From NCBI RefSeq assembly GCF_012241385.1, contig NZ_JAAVXB010000011.1, forward strand, positions 62,001 to 126,000: DNA of 64,000 bases, in the 5' to 3' direction. Each line of letters starts with the position of its first letter. The stretch's first letter is position 1. The notes below the pieces were generated by a model. It was not told the DNA's origin and ran no database searches. It saw only the letters and a program-made list of their open reading frames with translations. Positions 28,442-37,246 of this stretch are shown here, piece after piece. Both the position numbers and the translations under genes were made by a program. This DNA is from Solimonas marina. GTDB lineage: Bacteria > Pseudomonadota > Gammaproteobacteria > Nevskiales > Nevskiaceae.

Positions 28442-28553
28442 GAATCCTCCTCCGACGTTTTTGCGCAATGTCGGCGCGGCGGGCGCGCCCGGCAAGCGCC
28501 GTTGCGCCACCGGGTGCTGGCGTCGCGGCCCGCGCGCCCCGCGCGCGGCAGGT

Positions 28554-30314
28554 TCAGCCCGGCGTTTTGCGCGCGGCGCCGCTGACGCTCATGAAGTGTT
28601 CGAGCGTCCGTGGCGGGATGCCGGCAACGCTGACGAAGACCAGCCCGTCGAGCGTGCCGCCGAAACTCTCGTCGACGTTGAAGCCGGCAAAGCGGCCGTT
28701 GAGCTCCAGATAGTGACGCAGCAACACCGGCAGCCCCGGTCCGCGCTCGACGCGCGAGATCACGCGCGACAGCAGCTTCGGATCGGCCAGCGCCGAAATC
28801 ACGTTGCGGTGCTCGGCCGGCTGGCGGCGCTGCGGCAGCGGATGCAGCGGCTCGATGAGCCCGGAAAGATCACCGTCGGCGTGATGCACGCTCAGCGTCT
28901 CGGCCATCAGGCGACGCGCCTCGACGCTGTAGCTGGGACTGATGCTGACCGGACCGAACAGGTAACGGACCTCCGGGCGGCGCGCGAGGACCGCAGCGAT
29001 GCCGCCCCACAGCAGTCGCAGCGGCTGGAAACTGCGCTGCCAGGCCGGCGCGACGAACGAGCGGCCGAGCTCGATGGCCGGGCCGGTGCGGGCGATCAGC
29101 CGCGCGTCGTAGCGAAACAGTGTGCGCGTATAGAGACCATCGACGCCGTGCCGCGGCACGATGTCGTCGGTGAACCCGAAGCGATAGGCGCCGACGATCT
29201 CGCGACGCTGCGGGTGCCAGAGGAACAGGTGCTCGTAGTGCGGGTCGAAACGGTCCAGATCGCGCGACAGGCCCGTGCCTTCCTGCAGTAGCCGGAAACT
29301 CTCTTCGCGCAGCCGGCCGATCTCGTCGAGCAGCAGCGGCATGCGCGTGGCGGGCGCCAGGTACAATTCGAACTCGCCGGCCTGCAACAGACGATGCGCC
29401 TCGAGCCCGGCCACTTCGTCGGCCAGGCGTGCCGCATCGGCCCGCGGCGCCAGCGGCAGCAGCGCCCTCGGCATGGCGGCCTCGCCGTCGCGGCGATCAG
29501 TCCCCAGCGAATAGGTCAGCACGCGCAAGTAGTCGATTTGCGCACGCTCCGGAATGCGTTCGAGCTCACGCGGTTCGACGGTGGCGCCGATGCGCAGGCC
29601 CAGGGTGCGGCCGCGCATGGCCAACAGATCACGAGCCAGCATCACCGTGCGCAGGCGCGCATTGACGGTGCCGGCGGCCAGCGAGCGCAGCCTCGGCCGG
29701 CCTTCAACGAACAACGGCAGCACGCGCGCACCGCTGCGGCGCGCCAGCAGCGCGACGGTCGGCGACCACGGCGGGTCGGCAATCTGCCGCGCCTGCCAGT
29801 CGATGCGGCTGACTTCGCCGGCCGGGAACACGATTAACGCACCGCCCGATTGCAGATGGCGCATTGCGGTGCGGATGCTGCGGCCGTTGACACCGCTCTT
29901 GAAGACGTCGATCGGCACCACCAGTGGCGCCAGCTCCGGCAAGGTGCACAGCAGCGTGTTGGCGAACAGCCTGGCGTCGGGACGGCGTTTGAGCAGCAGG
30001 TCGGCCAAGGCCAGACCTTCGGCGGCGCCATAGGGATGATTGGCGACGATCAGCAGCGGCCCCTCGGCCGGAATGTCATCCAGCGTGCCCGACGAGAGCC
30101 GGTAGCCGACGCCGATCGCACCCAGCGCGTAACGCACGAACTCGGCCGGCTCGGCGGTGGGCGGCCGGCGCCGATAGTGTCGTTCCAGCGCGCTGAGCCC
30201 GGTCGCCGCATCCAGCAGCGACGCCGCCCAGCTCAGTCCCTTGGCGCGTGGCAGCCCGATCGTGACCGGGGCCGCGCCGCGGGCACCTGAAGCAGTGTGG
30301 GAAGAGCCATCCAT
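28554..30314 (-). CDS. olsF: Bifunctional ornithine lipid synthase-like acyltransferase
   Basis: The 586-residue protein joins two acyltransferases. The N-terminal half is a lysophospholipid acyltransferase: NHPYGAAEGLALAD at 92-105 replaces the usual H-x4-D, and FPAGEVS is at 163-169. The C-terminal half (about 300-560) is the OlsB-like GNAT domain (LRLLWGGIAAVLARRPEVRYLFGPVSIS). This domain order matches OlsF, in which the C-terminal part N-acylates ornithine and the N-terminal part adds the second acyl chain. Ornithine lipids are phosphorus-free membrane lipids. A TATAAT at 30374-30379 on the minus strand may be its -10 box. The assignment rests on domain order and motifs only. Confidence 0.75.
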   Translation of the reverse strand: MDGSSHTASGARGAAPVTIGLPRAKGLSWAASLLDAATGLSALERHYRRRPPTAEPAEFVRYALGAIGVGYRLSSGTLDDIPAEGPLLIVANHPYGAAEGLALADLLLKRRPDARLFANTLLCTLPELAPLVVPIDVFKSGVNGRSIRTAMRHLQSGGALIVFPAGEVSRIDWQARQIADPPWSPTVALLARRSGARVLPLFVEGRPRLRSLAAGTVNARLRTVMLARDLLAMRGRTLGLRIGATVEPRELERIPERAQIDYLRVLTYSLGTDRRDGEAAMPRALLPLAPRADAARLADEVAGLEAHRLLQAGEFELYLAPATRMPLLLDEIGRLREESFRLLQEGTGLSRDLDRFDPHYEHLFLWHPQRREIVGAYRFGFTDDIVPRHGVDGLYTRTLFRYDARLIARTGPAIELGRSFVAPAWQRSFQPLRLLWGGIAAVLARRPEVRYLFGPVSISPSYSVEARRLMAETLSVHHADGDLSGLIEPLHPLPQRRQPAEHRNVISALADPKLLSRVISRVERGPGLPVLLRHYLELNGRFAGFNVDESFGGTLDGLVFVSVAGIPPRTLEHFMSVSGAARKTPG

Positions 30315-30523
30315 CAGCAGAAATCCTTTCGCGATACTCGCGGCAATGCACCAGAGCAGCGCATTAATGCGCCATTATATGGCCCGACGCCCCGCCGCCG
30401 GTGCAGCCGCGCGTACAGTTATCGTGGTCGTCCGTACAGCGGCTGAATGAAGGCCGCGACCTGGACGACTGAACCTTGCGACTGACGCTGCGGTCCTCTA
30501 TGTCCGTCTTTGGCCCCTCGACC

Positions 30524-31375
30524 ATGAACAAGACTCTCCGCCGCTGTGCGCTCGGGCTATCCGCCCTGCTCGGCGGCTGTTTCGGCGCGCCGTATCCCAA
30601 GGGCAGCTTCGAGCAGTTGTTCCCCGGCGCGCCGCCGCCGCAGATGCATACCCAGACCGTCGCCGGCCACACCCTGCGCTATGTCGAGGCCGATCATCCG
30701 GGTTCGCCGCGGATTCTGTTCGTGCACGGCTCGCCGGGCGAGTGGCAGGCCTTTGCCGCCTATCTGAAAGATCCGGCGCTCCAACACTATGGTCCAATGC
30801 TGATCCCGGACCGCCCCGGCTACGGCGGCTCCGAGGCCCATCACATCGTCTCCAGTCTCGCCGAGCAGGCGCGCCGCATCGCGCCGCTGCTGAAAGGGCC
30901 GGGCGGACCGACCATCGTCGTTGGACACTCGCTCGGCGGCGCGATCGCGGCGAAGCTGGCGATGGACTACCCGAGCGAGGTGCGCGGCGTGCTGTTGCTC
31001 GCGCCGTCGGTCGCGCCAACCTACGAAGCGCCGCGCTGGTATCAGAAGCTTGCCGCCTGGCCGGTCGTCGACTGGCTGATCCCGCGCGAACTCGCCGACG
31101 CCAACCGCGAGCTGATGCCGCTGCAATCCGAGTTGCGCAAGATGGAACCGGGCTGGGCGACGCTGCGCATGCCGGTCTACGTCGTGCAGGGCACGGCGGA
31201 CGGCCTGGTCGACCCGCGCACGGCCGACTATCTGCAACGCATGCTGGCGCATACGCCACACCGCATCTGGCGCTATGCGGACGCCGGGCATCTGCTGCTA
31301 TGGGAGCACCCGCAGGTCATCGTCTCGGCCCTGCAAGCATTGATCGCAGCAACAGCGCCGGACGATCGGCAATAA
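30524..31375 (+). CDS. Lipoprotein alpha/beta hydrolase
   Basis: The 283-residue product has a lipobox (LSALLGGC) and an alpha/beta hydrolase fold. The oxyanion region is FVHGSPGEW, the nucleophile sits in VVGHSLGGAI, the acid in VQGTADGLVDP and the histidine in DAGHLLLWEHP. It is therefore probably a membrane-tethered esterase or lipase of unknown substrate. Starts at 30500 (ATG) and 30476 (TTG) are also in frame, but 30524 gives a proper lipoprotein signal. It is divergent from the olsF-like gene. Confidence 0.85.
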   Translation: MNKTLRRCALGLSALLGGCFGAPYPKGSFEQLFPGAPPPQMHTQTVAGHTLRYVEADHPGSPRILFVHGSPGEWQAFAAYLKDPALQHYGPMLIPDRPGYGGSEAHHIVSSLAEQARRIAPLLKGPGGPTIVVGHSLGGAIAAKLAMDYPSEVRGVLLLAPSVAPTYEAPRWYQKLAAWPVVDWLIPRELADANRELMPLQSELRKMEPGWATLRMPVYVVQGTADGLVDPRTADYLQRMLAHTPHRIWRYADAGHLLLWEHPQVIVSALQALIAATAPDDRQ

Positions 31376-31498
31376 GCGCCGGCGCGGCGACCCTTACGCC
31401 AATATGCGACGATTCGTAAGCTGGCATTCAGCGGGCAGACATCGGGCGCTGCCAGCATTCTCGAAATTAACAACTAGACGATGGTCAGGGTTGGGTTC

Positions 31499-31945
31499 AT
31501 GTTTGATCGCCTGCGCAGGCTGATGGACAGCGTCTTCGGCGCAATCCTGGGCGGCGCGTGCTATGGAAGCTGGGCATGCTTCGTCAACTGGAGCGCCGGG
31601 CAGGACGTCGCCATCCGCATCGGCTTCACCCACTTCCTGATGAGCACGGGCCTGACGCTTGCGGGCGTCAAGATCATGAATTTTCTGTTCCGCCTCGGCC
31701 GCACGCCGCGCCTCGGCGCCTGCATCGCCTTCAGCGGCTCGATGGCATTCACTTATACCCTGCTGATCAGCGTCCACCACCTGATCGGCACCCCCCACAT
31801 TCTCATTACGCTGGCGCCGGGCTTCATCCCGACGGTATCGTTCTGTACGGTCTATCCGCTGCTCTTGCTGCGGCAGTCGCGACAGGAGCGGATCGCCGCC
31901 AGCCACACGGAGGTAGCAGATGAAGTCGCGCCCGTCATTCGCTGA
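31499..31945 (+). CDS. Small membrane protein, unknown family
   Basis: The 148-residue protein has three or four predicted membrane segments (for example AILGGACYGSWACFVNW, THFLMSTGLTLAGVKIMNFL and MAFTYTLLISVHHLIG). No enzyme motif is seen. The last 26 bases overlap the next gene, a DinB-like protein, and the third gene of the set overlaps that one, so the three appear cotranslated. An ATG at 31481 is an alternative start. Confidence 0.65.
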   Translation: MFDRLRRLMDSVFGAILGGACYGSWACFVNWSAGQDVAIRIGFTHFLMSTGLTLAGVKIMNFLFRLGRTPRLGACIAFSGSMAFTYTLLISVHHLIGTPHILITLAPGFIPTVSFCTVYPLLLLRQSRQERIAASHTEVADEVAPVIR

Positions 31946-32438
31946 CGTCATCGATTTCAACGCCGCGGTCGTCGGCCAGGGCCGTCGGCTGACCGAACAG
32001 TTGATCAGTCGCGTCGAGACTTTCTCCGCTGCGATCGGCCCGCATCTGCGGCATATCATCGAGCACTACGAGGCGCTGCTCGATCGCCAGCCGGGCGCGC
32101 TGGTCGACTACGACCACCGCGCCCGCGACCGCAGCGTCGAACGCAATCCGGACGTCGCACAGCAGCGTCTCGACAGCATCGTCACCAAGCTTCGCGCGCT
32201 GGCCGGGCACCGTCCGGATGAAGCAGTATCGGTCGGCTTTTCGATCGGTATCGAAGGTTCGGACTTCCACGTCAGCGTCTCGTCGCTGGCGCGCGAGTTG
32301 AACTTCGTCGCCAGCCACGCGATTCACCATTACGCACTGATCCGCCCGATCGCCCTGGCCGCAGGCCTGACCCTGCCCGACGAGTTCGGCAAGGCGCCGG
32401 AGACCGTGCGCCACGAAAGGCTACAGTGGACGAACTGA
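31920..32438 (+). CDS. DinB-superfamily four-helix protein
   Basis: The 172-residue protein has the DinB/YfiT-like histidine pattern: IGPHLRHIIEHYEALLD near residue 45 and FVASHAIHHYALIRPIA near 140, where His residues could bind a metal. An intervening DYDHRARDRSVE matches a conserved element of this subgroup. Some DinB-superfamily members are thiol-dependent transferases, but this branch has no known activity. GGAGGTAGCAG precedes the ATG. It overlaps the genes on both sides. Confidence 0.75.
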   Translation: MKSRPSFADVIDFNAAVVGQGRRLTEQLISRVETFSAAIGPHLRHIIEHYEALLDRQPGALVDYDHRARDRSVERNPDVAQQRLDSIVTKLRALAGHRPDEAVSVGFSIGIEGSDFHVSVSSLARELNFVASHAIHHYALIRPIALAAGLTLPDEFGKAPETVRHERLQWTN

Positions 32439-33526
32439 ACGCGGCGCCGGCCGCTGCGTATCGCGCGCCACTGGCCGAGCGCCTGGCGATCCGCTGGGAT
32501 CGCTGGCGGCGCTGGGAGTTCTGGCCGGCCTGGCTGTTCTATCTGCCGATTATCGCGTACATCGTCTGGCTGGGCCTGCGCTTCCGCCGGCCGACGGCGT
32601 TTACGGCCGCCAATCCGGCGTTCGAGTCGGGCGGCGTGGTCGGCGAGAGCAAGGCTGACGCGCTCGGCGCACTGATGGACGGCGCGCCAGACCTCGTCGC
32701 GCATTTCGAGCGCCTCGATCTGGCAACGCCGCTGGCTGAACGCATCGCCCGCGCACACGCCTTCACGATGGCCGGCGACGGCTATCCGATCATCCTCAAG
32801 CCCAATATCGGCTCGCGCGGCCGTGGCGTCGCCGTGATTCGCGACGAGGCGGCGCTGCGCGACTACCTGAGCGCCGCCAGCGGCGACGTCATCGTCCAGC
32901 GCTACATCGGCGGCGACGAGTTCGGCGTTTTCGTCTGGCGCGATCCGCAGGACGATCACGCCGTTGTCTATTCGATCACGCAGAAGTGCTTTCCAACCGT
33001 GACCGGCGATGGCGTCCACAGCCTTGCCGAACTGATCGCCGCCGACGCGCGCGCGCGGCTGATCGCACCGCTGCTCTGGCAACGCTTCGCCACGCGCCTG
33101 CACGAAACGCCGCCGCGCGGCGAGCGCTTCGCGCTGGTCGAAATCGGCGCGCACTGCCGGGGCTCGCTGTTTCTCGATGCTTCGGCGCTGGCGACGCCGG
33201 CGCTGACCGCAGCAGTCACACGCATCTTCGAGGCGATTCCCGGCTTTCATTTCGGCCGCCTCGACCTGCGCTGCCCCTCCCAGGAGGCGCTACAGGCCGG
33301 CCAGGGACTGCGCATTCTCGAAGTCAACGGTGTGACGGCCGAGGCCGCGCACATCTACCATCCCGGTACGCCGCTGCTGCGCGGCTACCGCTCGATGTTC
33401 CGCCAGTGGCGCATCGCCTTCGAGATCGGCGCCAAGAACGCCGCGCGGGGCGCACACGTCACCGGCCCGTTCGAGTTGTTGCACCTGTTCCGCACCGATC
33501 TCAAGCGCGGCGAAGCCTGGCAGTGA
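32426..33526 (+). CDS. Membrane-anchored ATP-grasp ligase
   Basis: The 366-residue protein has an N-terminal membrane helix (about 31-52, FWPAWLFYLPIIAYIVWLGL). An ATP-grasp domain follows: the ATP-lysine segment is IILKPNIGSRGRGVAVI, the hinge is VQRYIGGDEFGVFV, and the metal-binding residues lie in FGRLDLR and ILEVNGVTAEAAHIYHPG. It resembles D-Ala-D-Ala ligase/RimK-type carboxylate-amine ligases, so it should join a carboxylate to an amine at the membrane, but the substrates are unknown. It begins with GTG, overlapping the DinB-like gene by 13 bases, with GAAAGG upstream. Confidence 0.82.
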   Translation: MDELNAAPAAAYRAPLAERLAIRWDRWRRWEFWPAWLFYLPIIAYIVWLGLRFRRPTAFTAANPAFESGGVVGESKADALGALMDGAPDLVAHFERLDLATPLAERIARAHAFTMAGDGYPIILKPNIGSRGRGVAVIRDEAALRDYLSAASGDVIVQRYIGGDEFGVFVWRDPQDDHAVVYSITQKCFPTVTGDGVHSLAELIAADARARLIAPLLWQRFATRLHETPPRGERFALVEIGAHCRGSLFLDASALATPALTAAVTRIFEAIPGFHFGRLDLRCPSQEALQAGQGLRILEVNGVTAEAAHIYHPGTPLLRGYRSMFRQWRIAFEIGAKNAARGAHVTGPFELLHLFRTDLKRGEAWQ

Positions 33527-33617
33527 ACGATCGGGCATAAACCGCGTCGCGGCAGCGCTGGAGGCACAGTGCCGCCGGGCGCACAGTGACGGCACCCGTA
33601 TTCGACCGGAGTGCCTC

Positions 33618-34067
33618 ATGTTCCGCCCCATCCTGCTGCTCCTTGCCGTTCTCGGCTTCGCGCTCGCCGGCCCTGCCCGCGCGGACGATGCGATCAACAC
33701 AACGCTGTTCGGCCATCTCGCCGCCGACGGTTACGACGTCGTCGCCTACCAGACCGACGATCGCGCCATCAAGGGCAAATCCGAATTCCGCTACGCCTGG
33801 CATGGCGCCAACTGGCAGTTCGCCAGCGCCGAGCACCTCGCCACGTTCAAGGCCGATCCGCAGCGCTATGCGCCGCAATATGGCGGCTATTGTGCGTACG
33901 CCGTTGCCAAGGGCGACAAGGTCGGCATCGACCCCGAAGCGTACTCGGTGGTCGACGGCAAGCTGTATCTGAACTACTCGAAGGACATTCGCGGCAAGTG
34001 GCTGGAGCGCCGCGACGCCTATATCGAACAGGCCGACCACAACTGGCCGGCCTTGAGCCAACAGTAG
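33618..34067 (+). CDS. Secreted YHS-domain protein
   Basis: The 149-residue protein has a signal peptide (LLLLAVLGFALAGPARA). Its YHS domain contains DGYDVVAYQTDDRAIKGKSEFRYAWHGANWQF and PQYGGYCAYAVA. YHS domains often bind metals, commonly copper or iron. It lies 11 bases before a DoxX-like membrane protein gene, suggesting one transcript. Confidence 0.85.
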   Translation: MFRPILLLLAVLGFALAGPARADDAINTTLFGHLAADGYDVVAYQTDDRAIKGKSEFRYAWHGANWQFASAEHLATFKADPQRYAPQYGGYCAYAVAKGDKVGIDPEAYSVVDGKLYLNYSKDIRGKWLERRDAYIEQADHNWPALSQQ

Positions 34068-34078
34068 GAGATCAGGCC

Positions 34079-34564
34079 ATGCCCTTCATTCGCCGTCACG
34101 GCCACATCGCGCTCGCGCTCTACATCTGTTTCGTGTTCGTGCAGTCGCTGTTCTTCAAGTTCACGAACTCACCAGAGACCGTCTACATCTTCCAGGGCAA
34201 ACTCGATCCATGGGCTGCCAGCCTCGGCTTCCCCGGCCTGTTTGCGCCGGGCGGGCTGTTTAGCGCACACGTGATCGGCAGCGCCGAACTCGTCGCGTCG
34301 ATCCTGCTGCTCACCGGCAGCTTCGTCGCACGCTGGCGCGTGTTGCAGGGCCTGGGCGCACTGCTCGGTCTGGCCATCATCAGCGGCGCCATCTGCTTTC
34401 ACCTGTTCACACCGCTGGGGGTGCAAGTCGTCAACAGCGACGGCACCAAGGACGGCGGCGAGCTGTTTGCGCTGGCTTGCGGTGTCTGGGCCTGCTGTAC
34501 GGCGCTGCTGTTCCTGCATCGCTCACGCTTGCGGCAATGGCTGCCGCCCGCGCGAAATGCCTGA
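34079..34564 (+). CDS. DoxX-like four-helix membrane protein
   Basis: The 161-residue protein has four predicted membrane helices, starting IALALYICFVFVQSLFFKF, and the GLFAPGGLFSAHVIGSAELVASILLL pattern seen in DoxX-like proteins. Function is unknown. It directly follows the YHS gene and is followed by a bidirectional terminator. Confidence 0.75.
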   Translation: MPFIRRHGHIALALYICFVFVQSLFFKFTNSPETVYIFQGKLDPWAASLGFPGLFAPGGLFSAHVIGSAELVASILLLTGSFVARWRVLQGLGALLGLAIISGAICFHLFTPLGVQVVNSDGTKDGGELFALACGVWACCTALLFLHRSRLRQWLPPARNA

Positions 34565-34586
34565 CGCAGCACCGACGCCATGAAAC

Positions 34587-34615
34587 AAAAAGGCCCGCAT
34601 GATGCGGGCCTTTTT
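34587..34615. terminator. Bidirectional rho-independent terminator
   Basis: The stem GGCCCGC/GCGGGCC has a five-base loop and is flanked by five A and five T. It lies between the DoxX-like gene on the plus strand and tRNA-Gln on the minus strand. Confidence 0.92.
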
Positions 34616-34628
34616 GTGTGCTTCGGAT

Positions 34629-34702
34629 TGGCTGGGGGACGTGGATTCGAACCACGATAGGCAGAGTCAGAGTCTGCAGTCCTACCATTAGACGATCCCC
34701 CA
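34629..34702 (-). tRNA. tRNA-Gln, anticodon CTG
   Basis: On the minus strand the 74-base gene folds as a complete cloverleaf. The acceptor arm TGGGGGA pairs with TCCCCCA, followed by a G discriminator and an encoded CCA. The anticodon stem GCAGA/TCTGC encloses loop CTCTGAC, giving anticodon CTG for the glutamine codon CAG. The T arm contains GGTTCGAATCC. The U at position 1 is typical of bacterial tRNA-Gln. Confidence 0.97.
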
Positions 34703-34764
34703 TCCGACAAGCGGAAACCGTGGGGCGGCGAGTATACGCACTCGCCGCCCGATGTCCAAGCGTT

Positions 34765-35163
34765 TTAGCGCTTGGAGTACTGCGTACCGCGGCGGGCCTT
34801 GTGCAGACCGACCTTCTTACGCTCGACCTCACGGGCGTCGCGGGTCACCAGACCGGCGGCGCGCAGCGGACGGCGCATTTCTTCGTCGTACTGGATCAGT
34901 GCACGGGTGATGCCGTGACGCACCGCACCGGCCTGACCGTTCGGGCCGCCACCGGCGACCGTGATCTTCAGATCGAAACGGCCGACCGAGTCGGTCACTT
35001 CGAGCGGCTGGCGAACCAGCATGCGCGAGGTTTCACGACCGAAGTAGTCTTCGACCGTCTTGCCGTTGATGGTGATGTTGCCGGAGCCCGGCGCGAGGAA
35101 GACGCGGGCGGCAGCCGTCTTGCGGCGGCCCGTGCCGTACTTGTATTCGATGTTCTTCGCCAT
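34765..35163 (-). CDS. rpsI: 30S ribosomal protein S9
   Basis: This 132-residue small-subunit protein carries the S9 signatures [39 protein letters not shown] and the basic end [18 protein letters not shown], whose tail reaches the P-site tRNA. It follows rplM by 14 bases, the usual rplM-rpsI operon. Confidence 0.99.
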   Translation of the reverse strand: MAKNIEYKYGTGRRKTAAARVFLAPGSGNITINGKTVEDYFGRETSRMLVRQPLEVTDSVGRFDLKITVAGGGPNGQAGAVRHGITRALIQYDEEMRRPLRAAGLVTRDAREVERKKVGLHKARRGTQYSKR

Positions 35164-35177
35164 GTGACTGGACTCGA

Positions 35178-35606
35178 TCAGATATTGAGAGGCTGCGGCT
35201 GCTGCGCGGCGTGCGGATGTTCGCTACCGGCATAGACCTTCAGCTTGCGGAACTGCGCATAGCCGAGCGGACCGCCCGGCAGCATGCCCTTGACCGCCTT
35301 CTCGATGACCCGCTCCGGATGCTTCTGGAGCAGCTTTTCGAGGGTGATCGACTTGATGCCGCCCGGATACTCGGAGTGGCTGTAGTACACCTTGTCCTGG
35401 ACCTTGTTGCCGGTCGCACGGACCTTCTCGGCATTGACGATGACGATGTAGTCGCCGGTGTCGCAATGCGGGGTGTATTCCGGCTTGTGCTTGCCGCGGA
35501 GGCGGCGCGCCACTTCCGTGGCCAAACGGCCGAGGGTCTTGTCCGTCGCGTCAATCACGTACCAGTCGCGCTTGACGGTCTCGGACTTCGCAAAGATGGT
35601 CTTCAT
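35178..35606 (-). CDS. rplM: 50S ribosomal protein L13
   Basis: The 142-residue protein is the normal L13 length. It shows [20 protein letters not shown], the [22 protein letters not shown] block and [21 protein letters not shown]. The ATG at 35606 gives the standard MKTIFAKSE start. It is the first gene of the rplM-rpsI operon; a TATAAC box lies 23 bases upstream. Confidence 0.99.
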   Translation of the reverse strand: MKTIFAKSETVKRDWYVIDATDKTLGRLATEVARRLRGKHKPEYTPHCDTGDYIVIVNAEKVRATGNKVQDKVYYSHSEYPGGIKSITLEKLLQKHPERVIEKAVKGMLPGGPLGYAQFRKLKVYAGSEHPHAAQQPQPLNI

Positions 35607-35628
35607 CTCTTGAGTCCTGCTATCGGTA

Positions 35629-35656
35629 GTTATAGTTCGGTTCTTCCGCCCCCAAG
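35629..35656 (-). promoter_or_regulatory. Likely rplM-rpsI promoter
   Basis: On the minus strand, CTTGGG and TATAAC are separated by 16 bases, just upstream of rplM. The -10 is good and the -35 partial. The resulting leader would be very short (about 15 bases). Confidence 0.45.
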
Positions 35657-35969
35657 AGGGCTTCGGGAACCTCGAAAAGCGCGCGATTCTAGCGAGCGCC
35701 CGGCATCCGCGCAAGGGGCGCAACCGGCGACAACGGGCCATGCAGTCGATGGAACGACGCCTGGCGTCGCGGTCGACTCACTCCTTATATAAGCAAGGCA
35801 GCGCGCCGGAACCGCGTTTGAAGCAAGCCGCCGTCTATGCGCAAGCGCGGCATTGGCGGTCATCGCCATCCTGGGATGAACCTGGGCGCAGCCTCGTTGA
35901 AACAGCGAGCCCCGGCCCGCGTTTACTGATTTCGGCATGACATCGAGTCATCCCTCAGCGGGGTAAACG

Positions 35970-36025
35970 CTCCATGGCCGGGCGTTCGCTCCCGCGCGAA
36001 GTGCCACCGGCACTTCGCAAGCGCG
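35970..36025. repeat. 56-base direct repeat with hairpin, copy 1
   Basis: This 56-base sequence is identical to the copy at 36099-36154. Its core is a perfect 10-bp inverted repeat, GCGAAGTGCC/GGCACTTCGC with loop ACC, like a repeated extragenic palindrome. No T-run follows, so it is not a standard terminator. Confidence 0.88.
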
Positions 36026-36098
36026 ACGGTAGGTTTAGATGAAATCGGGACGCCATCCGTGGCGCAACTTCACCTGAGTAGCCAACCCCGGCCCGGCC

Positions 36099-36154
36099 CT
36101 CCATGGCCGGGCGTTCGCTCCCGCGCGAAGTGCCACCGGCACTTCGCAAGCGCG
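36099..36154. repeat. 56-base direct repeat with hairpin, copy 2
   Basis: This is the second copy, in the same orientation, 73 bases after the first. It ends six bases from the stop codon of the pilU-like gene on the minus strand, so its hairpin could protect the 3' end of that transcript. Confidence 0.88.
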
Positions 36155-36159
36155 GTCGC

Positions 36160-37221
36160 TCACCCAAAGTTGATTTTGGCTTCGAGGTTGGTGCGCGAAT
36201 CGGCGTTGGTCAGCGCCTCGTCGAGCGAGATCTGGCCCTCTCGATAAAGCTTGAGCAGTGACTGGTCGAAGGTCTGCATGCCGGCGTCGGACGACTGGTC
36301 CATCGCCTCGCGGATGTCGTCGATGCGCCGTTGCAGGATCAGCTCCTGAATGAACGGCGTATTCAGCATGACCTCGACCGCGGCGCAGCGCCGACCGTCC
36401 TGGCGTCGCACCAGGCGCTGCGAGACGATCGCGCGCAGGGTCTGGCCGAGATCCATGTAGAGCTGATCACGCAGTTCGTCGGGGTAGAGGTTCACGATGC
36501 GTTGCAGCGCCTGATAGGCGTTGTTGGCGTGCAGGGTCGAGATCGCCAGATGGCCGGTGTTGGCCAACTGCACGCAGGCATCCATGGTTTCACGCGTGCG
36601 CACCTCGCCGACCAGGATCACGTCCGGCGCCTCGCGCAGCGAACTCTTCAGTGCGCGCTCGTAGCTCACGGTGTCCTGTCCGACCTCGCGCTGGTTGATG
36701 ATGCTGCGCCGGTTCGGGTGCACGAACTCGATCGGATCCTCGATCGTCAGGATGTGTCCGGCCATGTTCTCGTTGCGATGATTGAGCATCGCCGCGAGCG
36801 TCGTCGACTTGCCGGAGCCGGTCGCACCGACCATCAACACCAGGCCACGCTTTTGCATGATCAGCGACTTGAGCACCGACGGCATGCCGGGATACTCATC
36901 GAGCTGCGGCACCTGTGAGCGCACGTAGCGCATCACCATGCCCAGCGAACCGCGCTGGTGGAAAACATTGACACGAAAACGGCCCAGGCCGCCGGCCTCG
37001 GTCGCCAGATCGATTTCCAGGTACTGCTGCAGATAGGCCTGCTGGTCGTCGGTGAGGATACTGGCCACCAGCTCGCCGATGAAATCGCGCGTCAGCGCAT
37101 TCTTGCCGATCGGCAGCAATTCGCCTTCGATCTTGATCTGCGCCGGCGCGCCGGCCGTGAAAAACAGGTCCGAGCCGTTCTTTTCGACGCAGAGTTTGAG
37201 GTACGGCAGGATCTTGAGCAT
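36160..37221 (-). CDS. PilU-type pilus retraction ATPase (second PilU-like copy)
   Basis: The 353-residue secretion-type ATPase has Walker A GATGSGKSTT, the Asp/His boxes LTIEDPIEFVHP and VGEVRTRETM, and HLAISTLHANNA. It lacks the PilT-specific AIRNLIRE motif; PFIQELILQRRIDDIREAM occupies that position, as in PilU proteins. It is the last of three tandem paralogues (pilT, pilU, this one), 25 bases after pilU. PilU-type ATPases assist PilT-driven type IV pilus retraction. The reason for two PilU-like copies is unknown. Confidence 0.88.
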   Translation of the reverse strand: MLKILPYLKLCVEKNGSDLFFTAGAPAQIKIEGELLPIGKNALTRDFIGELVASILTDDQQAYLQQYLEIDLATEAGGLGRFRVNVFHQRGSLGMVMRYVRSQVPQLDEYPGMPSVLKSLIMQKRGLVLMVGATGSGKSTTLAAMLNHRNENMAGHILTIEDPIEFVHPNRRSIINQREVGQDTVSYERALKSSLREAPDVILVGEVRTRETMDACVQLANTGHLAISTLHANNAYQALQRIVNLYPDELRDQLYMDLGQTLRAIVSQRLVRRQDGRRCAAVEVMLNTPFIQELILQRRIDDIREAMDQSSDAGMQTFDQSLLKLYREGQISLDEALTNADSRTNLEAKINFG

Positions 37222-37246
37222 GCGATGGGTCTGGGGCGGCGAGCGT

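Larger units (their letters stand above)
35607..36159. other. 553-base intergenic region with two copies of a 56-base repeat
   Basis: This is the only gene-free stretch over 300 bases. It holds the rplM promoter at its left end and two identical 56-base repeats in its right third. The remaining 35660-35969 contains a TATATAA run near 35793 but no convincing promoter, RNA gene or coding frame that I can defend. Confidence 0.7.

Noticed and set aside
35970-36154. The two 56-base repeats as a minimal CRISPR array.
   Set aside because: Only two units exist, the repeat is too long with its own strong hairpin, the 73-base spacer is outside the usual range and no cas gene is in the window.
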